Assembly (NCBI RefSeq): GCF_050947875.1 | Contig: NC_134574.1 | Coordinates: 153,674,434 to 153,738,433 of the forward strand | DNA from: Dermacentor variabilis | Lineage: Eukaryota; Arthropoda; Arachnida; Ixodida; Ixodidae | Direction of reading: 5' to 3' | DNA: 64,000 nt | Shown: one piece after another, positions 1-12,000 of the stretch | Layout: each line of letters starts with the position of its first letter | Position numbering within the stretch: position 1 is the first letter of the stretch | Position numbers and translations under genes: made by a program | Notes under the pieces: generated by a model | The model's database searches: none | Seen by the model: the letters and a program-made list of their open reading frames with translations, nothing else | Told to the model about the DNA's origin: nothing

Positions 1-83
1 AGTGGTGAGTAGGCCTTCTGCAGCTTGAGCAGGAAATGCTGCACCAGCTCCAATGTGACGCCCCGTGGTGGCTCGAAGTCACT
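1..83 (-). CDS. spri: sprint exon, start of VPS9 core, partial
   Basis: The acceptor is TTGCCCCAACCAG. The frame encodes SDFEPPRGVTLELVQHFLLK, then LQKAYSP at the window edge. LQ.AYSP is conserved in RIN-type VPS9 domains. The exon and gene continue beyond position 1. Confidence 0.88.
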
Positions 84-3000
84 CTGGTTGGGGCAAGAAA
101 TACTGCATGACAACCACTAAGCATACCTCCCCCTGCACTAGGTTTGCTTCTAATTATGATTTCTTGTTATCATTCGTGTACACTAGCTATGTACAGTTAA
201 AGCACATCTGCAATCACTACCATTGCATCCTGGAATAGTTCGCCTGTTCCACAACCTACCTGCCTAGTGAAACGTGGTTCAAAGTTTCATTAAAAATTTT
301 TATACGAACCTCTCATAATTTACCCTATTTTCTTGCTTGTGATTTTAAGTAGTTACTGTTTTTTTGTTGTACTTTCATTGCCACATTGTATTTTTCCTCA
401 TTTTTTCACAACTTTTACACTGTGTCATTAGCTTGTTTGTTTCTCTACTACTCAAATTGCATACGCTCTGCCTCTTCCAATGTTTTCTATGCTTACACTG
501 TATTGCAATAAAGCATCGCTTGGTTCCATATTTAGGAGTCGATTTGCTTGTGTCCTCTCTGCTGTTAGTTCATCCTGCTGTTGTGTTGAATTGTTGCCAA
601 CCTATAGCAACTTATACAGTTTTGTTGTAATTTTTAACCGAGGGTTACATTCTTGGCATCGCTACTGTAGAACCCTTGCCTGTAAACATGCATTTTGCAA
701 TTTCTGTTTTTATAAACAAACTCAAACTTAAAAAACACACACAGAGCTACATTAAAGATATCCTCATTGCTAGACCACTAAGTGGTATAGGGGCATTATA
801 ACTGAATTTGTGCCTGGTTATGTGGACATTGTTGAGCTGTCATAAGACAAGCTTTTCGTCCATGTTCTCTGCATTTCTATTGTACGAAATGCAGAAATAA
901 AAATCAATGAGTGAATGAATGATTGAATGAATCGAGTGAATGAATGAATTTTTCTCAGCTAGTCTGTGTATATTGATTGGTTCAGCCAGTGCGACATCAC
1001 ACAGGGACGAAGGAAGCGGGGATGACGTAAGTGGGGATGACACAGGACAATGGTGTTCTTTTCTTTCTGTTGTCCAAGTGTAACGTTATGCTAGCCAAAC
1101 CAGTAACTCTAACTGCTATGGCTCACTTTCAGCCCATTATTAATTTTTCCTTTATTTTTAACGTAATGTTGCCCACGAAGGTGTGAGGTCTGAGTACCTC
1201 AATTATGACTTGGAATGTACAAAACAAGCAACTAGCTATGACAGCGCATGTGTCAGGTCTATTTGTGACGAGTTTTCAGGTCTATTTGAGATGAGATGAG
1301 CACAGAGGCAGGTGTGTTCGGGGGGCCATCGAAGGTGAAGGAGTCGAGAGACAGGGCGAGGGGAGCGAAGTCACGAGGAGGGGTGGGAGGGAAGCGACTT
1401 TGCATTCCCGCCAGTTTGATGGATGGTGCTAATTACTTCTGCCGCCTACCGTATTTACTCAATTCTAATGCGCCTTCGATTTGTAATGTGCACCCATTTT
1501 CCATGACCAAAAAAAGAACAAAAAAACCCGCCCTTGATTGTAACTCGCATCTGTTTGCCGTGACCTAAACAAAGAAGAGTCCTTTACAGTACTGTGCACC
1601 TCACTCTTTCACACAGAAATACAACTTTCTCTCTTTTGGAAAAACAAAGATTTATTCCCAATGCACCAAAGTTGTGATAAATAAAAAGTTGTAGTTTTGC
1701 CTGAAAGGCGAAGCATCGATTGCGATACAAATTAGCAGACTGCTATACGAAATGTAAGGATAGCAGTTATACTGGCCGCATAAACTTTTGAACATTCACT
1801 TACTAACTAAATTAACAAGCATGGTGCCACACGCACACTAGCAAACATGAACACGTCTCAATGACCGCAGAAATTGTTTATCAAAACGCTGGAGCGAGGA
1901 CGTGTGGTAGCAGAAGCAAGCGAATTGACCTTTGTGCGGCCTCTTGCTTCAACATGAACTAAGCGACGAGATCACAGCACGGTGCGCCTAGATGTGTAGA
2001 CTGTCTCCATTGCAGATCGCTTTCAAGATAGGGGCCGCACGGCTGTGCCGTACTTTCCTGTATGCACCCGTTCCGCGCACAAGTTTCGGGAACTTCGAAG
2101 GGGGTTTCTCCTAAGCTTCTCCTCTATGGCGGGATCAGGACAATGCTGGTTGGGGGCGCCATCATGTGATTTGGTGCACTGCTGAGAGCACTGTTGGAAT
2201 GTGGTATGTTCGAATTAACCATTGCAAATGCCTGCATGTTCGAATTACCGGGTGTTTTCGCCCAATGGAATACACATAACTTTGATGGGACCACAGCGTC
2301 AGTTTGAATAAACCGGAAGTTTGAATTAGGCGTGTTCGAATTAATGAGATTTGACTGTAGTTGAAATGGTTTATCTTGTGGGAAGCTCTGAGGGTAAATG
2401 GAACTAATCATTAGCATCTAATTAATCTATGACAGAAGGTGAATATCAGAAGTCATGGACATTTGGAGCCAACACTGCTGCAAGACAAGAACACTAAATA
2501 TGCAACCAACCATTTCTACACTGGCTGAAATACTAAACGAGCAACACCCCAGCATACACTCACATTATAACTGTCCCTTATGCAAAAGTGTGCAACCAAA
2601 TACTTTTAACAAAAGTAAGGTGCCTCACACATGTGGCTCCATCCCTGCAACTTCATGCAAGCCTAGACATGAGGAGGTTATCACACGCAAACAACACTGC
2701 TAGCTGGAAAATAGCATACACTGACACTTTCTGCACTTTATAATTAAAAGCACAGACTTGCCGTAGTAGCACTCTCACAAAACAAAACAAGGACAGGCAA
2801 GTTTATAATTTGACTGAGCAGTGTCTAGGTATACCTAATATGTGCAAACATGAAGCCAACAGCACCTACAGTTGCCAACTTTGTAAGTGGACAAAGACGG
2901 CACTATGTCTGGGATGGTTGGCAAACCTAACAGCACCATCCTCCCACATAGTCTGCTACTGACACATGTTCAGAGAACTGTGCACTGGCATCTCATAAGC

Positions 3001-6000
3001 AAGAATTCAGCCACTTTCTTTCTTTTCTCCTGATTATTCACTTTCTTTTTTTTTTTTCAGTTACAACAAAACAACTTCATTTCAGCTTATATTGCAGACG
3101 AAGTTCACAACTTGAATACCTTTATTCCAAGCTCCTGAGCTGTTTTGGTGCGGGCATACTTCATGCTGTCTGACAACAGCTTCAAAGCACCAGACCTGGA
3201 AAAATGGCAACACCAGAAAAAGATGCCTTCTGGTGAGACTGAGTATGCCACCAGAAACACTACGAACAGCCAGACATTGCAACTTCATCTGAAAAGCCAT
3301 TCATAAGCATTTACCTCCATGCAATGCAGCAATGAAGAATGGGATGGCACCTCTCAACACACCATGTTATGCTGCAGTGGACACAGCAAGGTACAAAGCT
3401 TGTAAAATGAATTAAAACAACTTGCTGTGATAGCACTTTTCAATACTCAAAAAGTTACTGCAAAAGTGGGATGGCTGCTGGGCAGCAGTTCCCGCTGTAC
3501 AATTTCAATATGACAGGAAGGACACTGTGGTCAAAGCATGTCAGGCAAAATATCTGACAACCTTCTTGGAAGCTTTAGCTTTTTGTGTAAAGGAACCAGT
3601 GCAGAATGCAGGCATGAAAGAGACAAAAGCATGCTTTCTACCTTTTGGTTCTACAATGCATCTTGCATCCTTTACGTAGGCAAGCTAAGAAATCGACAAC
3701 ATTCACAGCGCTATCTTTTCATGCTATTTACAGGGCACTTTACCATTCAAAAACATTCAGAACACATAAACCTTTGAAAAAGAAACAAGTCAGTGAATTC
3801 CTTTACCTTAGAACTAAGTTGCGCACTTCTATGTGTAATCACCACAATGCAAAAGTACCTTCTTATTCCCTGTTGCAAGGTGAAGTCAGAAAAAAAAAAT
3901 TCCACGTTTTTATGGCTTGCGTTCTCTGAAAACATTGGTGGCTGGCTACATTTTGACATGTCCAACCTTATTCATTTGGCCTGTTTGGCTAAACTGCACT
4001 GTCAAACAGACTGCAACAGTTAACTCTCTAAGATATGCAGTGAACTGAATGGGTTGGTATCGCTTCATTACGAGAATGTGTGCCTTGTGCGCACATTCAA
4101 GAACCCCAGGTGGTAAAAATTAATTCAATGCCCGTTTGCACCACCCCCCTCCCGGGCCCCTGTTTTTATAGACTGCAAGCACTTCTGGTTGTTAATCCCC
4201 ATAATTAAATTTTTAACAATAAAAATAGTGCACTCACTGCGTGTATTGCTTGACAAAAAGCTGGTACAGGTAGCGCCGCAAAGGCTTGATGACCAAGCGA
4301 TGCAGTGACACTTCGATGATTGCATCAATATTCATGAACTCATCTGGTTTCAGCTAGAAGAAGAAGCATCAGCAAAGGTTCACTCCACATTGTAACAGGC
4401 TCAGTCCACTACGACTCCAATCGTGTCAATGCTGCTGGAGACTTTCAGTAGCTGCAGTCTTTCGTGGACTGTGCAGCAACTATAGTTTGATCAGCTTTAA
4501 TTGTCAAACAACATTGCCTTTGACATTTATTTGTTTACTTTTCTGAATATCTGAGAGCAACAAAAATAAATCGGAACTCCTGAAGCTTTTTACAGCATGT
4601 TCATCATAACACCAACAGAGCCAGCAAAATCAGCAACATGGCTAGTGCCTCTGCATTCAACAGAAAGTTGCTTGGTACACCGTGGCCCCACTGTTAAAAA
4701 GAACACATGAACGTAGAGCATGGGAGAATTTTCTTCTCTGGCAAGTGGCTTTGCAGCAGATATGACTTGTGAGTGGTAGCGCTAGCAGCTTCCAAGGTTC
4801 AGCAGGCACTTCAAAGTGCCAATATCAAGCATGCATACATTTCTGTCAGTGATATTATTTGTGTCCTATACACTGTCCAATGTCCTTGAAGAATTTCAGC
4901 TGGGCTAGCGTTTCTGCGTCGGAAATAACAGCACTCTTGATGTTATTTGGCACTGTACTTTACCAATATAAATATATATATTTTTGGCAGATATGTTTTT
5001 TAAGGACTATAAACTGCAATTCTTCGAATTTTGATTTCTGCATAAAGCTTTTACATCAAGGACATATGTCCCTTTAAATACACTTGCCATTTTCCTGTAC
5101 TCTGTGCATAGCATGCTGCAAGTGACAAGCTCAAAAACATTGCAACAGCAGAACAGAACTGGTTAATAGGCAGTTGTAGGAATTGGCGCCCAATTTATCA
5201 TTACCTTCACATGGCAGCAACAGAAGTGGCTTATTGCAGAACACCTCAGCAACTTCTACGCATGTTCAAGACTGACTGGTACAACAAGCCTTGTCCAGGA
5301 CTTACCTTGGACTGTTCTTCTTGCACCAGTTGCTCGAACTGGCCTTCTCCATGCTTGAGCAGATAGTTCTTCATGCCACTCATGAACTGCCGGATCTGCA
5401 AGAAGCATAGCCAACAGGCACATTTGGGATCTGGTTAAAAAAAAATATTAAGCTGACTGCATCACCAGATATAATTTTAAACCTGTGATGCCTAAACACA
5501 GTTCCACATCAATAACTATTAGAACAACTTATTTGCCTTTGTTTCTGGCCATAAATAGTACATTTATGAGAAAAGAAAGTTACTCATGTTAAAATTGAAT
5601 TATAGTACAGAACTGAATAATTTGTAATCAGGTTACTGAAGTTTTCCAAGAACTTGCTCCAGCATGTAAAAATGATAGGCTATAGGCTAAACACAACTAT
5701 AGGCTATGCCTTAGGTTTCCAGTGCTTTAAAAAACCTAATTTTCAAGTATCAAACTCAGTGTAGCATATATGATACGTTGGGCATATCAAGGTTATTCTC
5801 TTTTTCATTTGTAGCCCAGTTAAGACATTTAACTTTATGCAACTAGACCTTTCTGCAACTAGCTTCAGAATTGCAGCACTTCTCTGCCGCACAGCTTATC
5901 CCTCATCACAAAAGTTCATAGGAGGTAGGCGGTTCACACCACCAGTCGGTGCGGTGTGAACCTCTCTTCTTGTCCTTTGTGTTTTGCGACTGGTTTTTCC

Positions 6001-9000
6001 TTCACCTATGTACCAACTGGCCCGGATTTCAATCCTTCTGCAAAGGTAGCACAATTCTTCTGCTCAGATTTGATCATCGTTGTCATATTTGTATACCTCC
6101 CTGTGCTTTCACGTGTCTTAAGTAGCCTCCCAGAACACCTAAAAGTAGGGGTGTGCGAATATAGAATAGTAGGTTTCGAATCAAATATCAAATCAAATCA
6201 AGAAAGAAAGGGAAACATCGAATCAAATATCAAACATGAGAAAACTTGACAAACATTTATGCTTACAAATTTTTCTCAAGAGATACGGTGTTTCACAAGC
6301 TCAGGATCCTACTCACATTACTATAACAAGAATCGAGATCCATAGTATGCGCTACTTTTATTAAAGGGAACACCAAATTAGTATGCCAGCACTGATAACT
6401 CAATTTGTATAAAAAGGCCTGGAAAATATGTTTTACAATAGAATGTGTGTCAAATAGAATGAAGTGCTTTTTTTCCCCTCTGAAGCTGAAGAGATAGCGA
6501 AGCTGTCCTAAATACCAATGAGGCTTTCAGTTTAATAGTGGGCCATATACTGTACTTAATGGCAATCTTCTATTGCTTAGAAAGTTTTGCTTTCTATTTT
6601 CTTCCATAATACAGGTGGATTTTTCCATCTTTATGACAGGTGGTTGCTGTGGGTTATCGGCAGCTTGTTAAGGACAATTTGCACAACAGACAAAAGCAGA
6701 GAATGCGCATCACATGACCCACCACCGCTTCGAGCAGTCATTGGCGCCACATGGAACAACCGCGGTTGGTGCCGACAGTAAAGTTCTAAAAGTGGGAGGC
6801 CCATGGCAAGCTTGCATGATTCCACCCCCCCCCCGGTCCTGCCCTTTCTTTTTCTCTTCCATCCGTGTCCATCTGCTGTCTGTGTGAATGTGTCTGCAGC
6901 TGGGTGTAGGCGCACTGGTGACATGACATTTTCAAGTCCGCCATGTAAATCCAAAGCTAGTCTAGTGACAAGTCGCTCGAAGCTACGAAAAGAGACCAAT
7001 GTGTGCCTAGGGAAAGAGGGGGCGACCCCACAGTGTTCCGCAAGAATGGCGCCCATAAATTCAACAGTCATCCCATACACTCGCTTTCGTTGGCGAGGTG
7101 GTTTGTTGGCTTTCTGAGGGTTGTGCAACCGCTGTGATTATATCTGTGTTGACTCTATACAAAACCGTAACTTTAGTCGTTCACATTTAATGACACAGCT
7201 CCGGGCTAGGCAGCAGTGTGGCCAAAGGTGCACCTGTCACAAAAACTCACCGACAGCGGATGTGATAACAGGCTGCAAACCGTCACAGAAAACTCATAGC
7301 TAATATGTACTGTTGCGTTTCGCCTGCGACACGTGGTTTTGCCGGCGCGACTGCGGCGGGGCGGCAGACATTTTGGCCCGATCGTCGTCGCCGCAACACT
7401 CATCGCCAGGTGTTTCCAGGCGCGACTGCGGCGATGCGACCGCCTAGGGATCATCCTCGCATTCCAGTCATTGTGCCCGAAACATGCGATGCCAAAGCAG
7501 GGATCTCATTCCAGTCATTGTGCCCGAAACAGGCGATGCCAAAGCAGGGATCTCATTCCAGTCATTGTGCCCGAAACAGGCGATGCCAAAGCAGGGACCA
7601 TCCTCTCATTACAGTCATTGTGTCCGACCGGCAGCGCCACGACAGGGTGCTACGAGATCGTGCTCGACATGGTGCTACGGCATCGCTACGACAGTGTGCG
7701 TCACCATTAGCCCATTGTACATTCACGTGCTCGTCTTTTGAGGGGTTCCTTCTTGCCCTCAACTGCGAGAGTATAAAAACAGCTGCCCCCGGACGCCAAA
7801 AGGAGGGCTCCGATTTCTTCTGTTGAGAAAAGTGCTCTCCCGTCTCTCTACTTCGGTCAACCTGACCGCCAACTCTTTGCGATGTTAAAATAAACAAGTT
7901 GTTTCGTTGTTACCAGTCGACTCATGCTTTGCCGGGACCTTCGGATGCTTCCAGTTGTACCCCAGGCCGCCAGGCCAACGCTACCCTTGGGGCTTGCGAC
8001 CCAGGTACAACCACGGGCGTCAGCGCCGAGTTCCCAACAGATCGTACCAGCAGTCCGATCCCAAACATCTGGTTGGCAGCGGTGAGATCGCCTCCGACTT
8101 CAAACAACTGTCTGCCAGCGGTGAGATCGCGACAACGGAGGCCAGCAGCGAAGAGATGCAGTTGACGGTATGCTGAGCAGCTCAACGACGATCCGGGAGC
8201 AGTGCAACGAGCCCTGTGTGATGACTGGTTGCCTGCAGCGGAACGACTGCGCGGAATTCCTGCCTGCGAGGTTTGGTGAGTGCGGGACTTTCTTCTTCTG
8301 AGCTTTGCCAGGCTTTTGTTAGTGTTAGAAACAGAGCTGGTAATTGTGGTTGTCGTTGCTGCCGGGTTAGTTTGCGGCAAGACAATAGTAAGCAGTAGAG
8401 AAAGCAGCATTCAGAGCAGCCATGGATTTGAAGTCGTTGCGCAAACCGAAATTGTTGGAGCTTGCAAGAGAGTTGGGTCTGGATGTCTCGGACAAACTCA
8501 GAAAACCAGAACTGATAAAGGCTATTCTTGAGTTAGAGGCTGAGGATGACGAGCTGTCGGAATGCCTTGAGACCATTGAAGAGAGAGAGACTGCAAAAAG
8601 ACAGGAGCGCGAACTTAAAGAGCAAAAAGAAAAAGAAGAGCGTGAACGTAAAGAACAGAAAGAAAAAGAAGAGCGTGAACGTAAAGAACAGAAAGAGCGA
8701 GAGCAACAAGAGCGTGACCGTCAACACGCTTTGGAAATGAAGCGTCTTGAGGTAGAGATGGAACGCGCTCGTAATGGAAGTCAGGCACACGGTGCAGGAG
8801 AACGCGTATTGTTCAAAATGACTGACCTGATGCGGCCGTTTAAGCTTGGAGAGGACATTGGTTTGTTCCTGGTTAACTTTGAGCGAACGTGCGAGAAGCA
8901 GGGGTTCTCTCGGGAAACGTGGCCACAGCGCTTGCTCACTTTGTTACCCGGCGAGGCGGCCGACGTAGTCGCTCGCTTGGATAGAGAGGAAGCAGAGGAT

Positions 9001-12000
9001 TTCGACAAAGTAAAATCGAGTCTGCTAAAAAAGTACCGGCTGTCTGCGGAGGCGTTCCGTCGGAAGTTTCGGGAAAATGAGAAAGGCAGAAGTGAGTCAT
9101 ATACAGAGTTTGCGTATAGGCTTATGTCGAACAAGCAGGAGTGGCTCAAAGAAGAGAAAGCGTTTGGTGACCACGATAAAGTTCTGCAGTGTTTCGGGCT
9201 AGAACAGTTTTATAGTCGGTTACCGGAGAACGTGCGATACTGGGTCTTGGATAGGCCAGACGTGAGTACGGTGGCTAGAGCCGCTGAGCTAGCCGAGGAG
9301 TTTGTGACGCGTCGAGCTCGCGGAGCTAAGGACGGTCAAAAGGGTGAATTTGGCTCGAAGTTTGAGAGGCCGAAGTTCACACCCATGAGATTAAAGGGGG
9401 ACACGCGTAGTGCGGATGCGAGTGAAAGCAGTCCGACCAGACGTAAAGAGACGGCGGCAGCCAAACGCAGAAAGCGGTTCGAGATGAGGCGAGCGGGCGT
9501 TTGTTATACGTGCCAGAAGCCGGGTCACTTTTCGGCGCAGTGTCCGGAAACAACACCAAAAGTTGTGTTTTTTTCAATAGGCAGCACTGACGAGAACATG
9601 AAGCTTCTCGAGCCTTACATGCGAGACCTCCTCGTGAACGGGAAAGAGTGCCGAGTGCTTCGCGATTCCGCAGCTACGATGGATGTAGTTCACCCATCTT
9701 ACGTAGAACCCCATATGTTCACGGGCGAGTGCGCGTGGATCAAGCAAGCCGTGGAAGCTCATAGCGTGTGTCTGCCAGTAGCAAAGGTGCTTATTGAAGG
9801 ACCTTTCGGAGCGCTTGAGACAGAGGCGGCAGTGTCATCTATGCTGCCACCCCAGTACCCGTACCTATTTTCAAACAGGTCCGATCACCTCCTGCGCGAG
9901 AAGGGGCTTTTGTTTGGTGAAGCTAGTGTTCAGGCCTTAACCAGATCGAAGGTTCGGGAGCTCGCTGCAAAGGCGGTAGTTGCGGGGCCGACGTTATCAA
10001 ACAACGAAAAAGGGTCAGAGGCGCAGCAAGCTGATATTCCGAGCACGCCCGAACTGAATAAACTTGAGTCTGTAACGTTAAAGGCGCCAGATACTGGAGA
10101 GGAAACGCCCGACACGGGAAAGTTAGAAGAGCTATCTACTGATTTGCTCATCGCGCCTACGTCAGACGGACTTGATAGGTTGCTAAAAGTCAGCCGGTCG
10201 GCTTTGATAGCCGAGCAAAAAAAGGATGGCAGCCTGGAAAACGTGCGCTGCAATGTCAAAGAAGGTATCGCCAGGAAAACTGCGCGTTTTGTGGAAAGAG
10301 GTGGAGTCCTGTACCGGAAGTATCTAGACCGCCGAGGAGTGGAGTTCGATCAGCTGGTCGTGCCTCAATGCTATCGTCAGGATCTGTTGCGCTTGTCACA
10401 CGGGGGTTCGTGGTCCGGACACCTAGGAGTTAAGAAAACTAAGGACCGTCTCTTGCAAGAGTACTATTGGCCAGGGTGTTTTCGGGACGCAGACCATTTC
10501 GTGAGGACATGTGACACTTGTCAGCGGGTGGGCAAACCAGGGGACAAATCAAGGGCGCCGTTGAAATTGGTACCTATCATTATGGAGCCTTTTAGACGGC
10601 TCGTTATTGATACAGTGGGACCTCTGCCGGTAACAGCCACGGGGTACAGACACATTTTGACTGTGATCTGCCCAGCGACAAAGTTCCCTGAAGCAGTGCC
10701 GCTTAAAGAACTCAGCTCAGTTGAGATAGTCAATGCACTACTGTCCATATTTGCGCGAGTTGGTTTTCCTGCAGAAATTCAATCAGATCAGGGCACAGTG
10801 TTTACTAGCGCTTTGACGACAACTTTTCTCGAAAGGTGTGGGGTAAAGCTGTTACACAGCTCAGTGTACCACCCACAGTCGAATTCCGTTGAGAAGCTCC
10901 ACTCCGTCATGAAGCGCGTGTTGAGAGCGTTGTGTTTTGAACATCGAACTGACTGGGAGCTGTGTCTGCCTGGGGTGATGTTTGCTTTAAGGACCGCGCC
11001 GCATGCGGCTACGGGGTTTTCGCCAGCTGAACTGGTGTACGGTCGCTCGCTTCGATCTCCGCTTCGCATGCTTCGAGAATCATGGGAAGGTAGGGGCGAC
11101 GACCCAGTCGTGGTGGAGTACGTGCTTAAGCTCCTCGAACGCTTAAGAAGGGCACAGGAGTTGTCAGGTGAAGCAATGACAAAGGCCCAGCAAAGGGCCA
11201 AGGTTTATTATGATCGGACAGCCAGGGCCCGTCGTTTTGAGGTTGGCGATGAGGTCATGATATTGCGCACATCGCTAAACAACAAACTAGACGTGCAGTG
11301 GGAGGGCCCAGCGCGAATTGTTCAGAAACTGTCGGACGTTAACTACGTGGTAAGTCTGCCAGGAAAGCGGAAAGCACAGCAAGTTTACCACTGTAATCTG
11401 CTCAAACCTTATAGACAAAGGGAAGCAGTGGTGTGCATGATGGTAAACGTTCCTGAAGAGCTTCCGGTCGAGCTTCCGGGACTAGGCTCAATGACGAACA
11501 GGGAAGACACCGGTCAAGTCATTAGTGACCTTATCAGTAAAGCGCCGCTGTCGCCTGAGCAGAAAACCGAACTACACCAGCTATTACAAGAGTTTCAAGG
11601 TCTGTTCTCTGAGAGGCCTGGTAGGACTTCTGTACTTACTCATGATATAGAACTTACCTCCCCAGAGCCAGTACGATCCAAGGCGTATCGGGTGTCACCC
11701 CGCCAGAGCGATATTATGGAGGCTGAGGTAAAGAAAATGCTACAGCTCGGTGTTATTGAGGCAGGTGAGAGTGATTATACCTCCCCTTTGATTTTAGTTG
11801 AGGTACCGGGCAAGGAACCTCGTCCTTGCGTCGACTACCGCAGGCTTAATTCCATCACTAAGGATCAAATTTATCCGATCCCTAACATCGAGGAGCGCCT
11901 TGAGAAAGTTAGTAGCGCTCAGTTTATTTCCACCCTAGATCTTGTCAGGGGTTATTGGCAGGTTCCACTTACAGAAGAGGCTAGGAGGTATGCGGCGTTC

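Larger units (their letters stand above)
7311..8067 (+). repeat. 5' LTR
   Basis: The 757-bp LTR begins TGTTGCG and ends CCAAACA (TG...CA). It differs from the 3' LTR at roughly eight or nine positions by eye, about half of them in the last 20 bases. It holds 47-bp direct repeats, a TATAAAA box and an AATAAA signal, so U3, R and U5 can be roughly placed. Confidence 0.95.

Noticed and set aside
6631..7128. 165-codon minus-strand frame
   Set aside because: It lies inside the hAT-like element, is mirrored by an open plus frame, and has no transposase motif or splice support.
7457..7630. Direct repeats resembling a CRISPR array
   Set aside because: Units are contiguous without unique spacers and sit in an LTR of a eukaryotic element.
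7305..7897. Open frames of 111-173 codons on both strands in the 5' LTR, and a 227-codon frame in the 3' LTR
   Set aside because: They arise from the GC-rich LTR and its 47-bp repeats, occur in both LTRs and show no protein motif.
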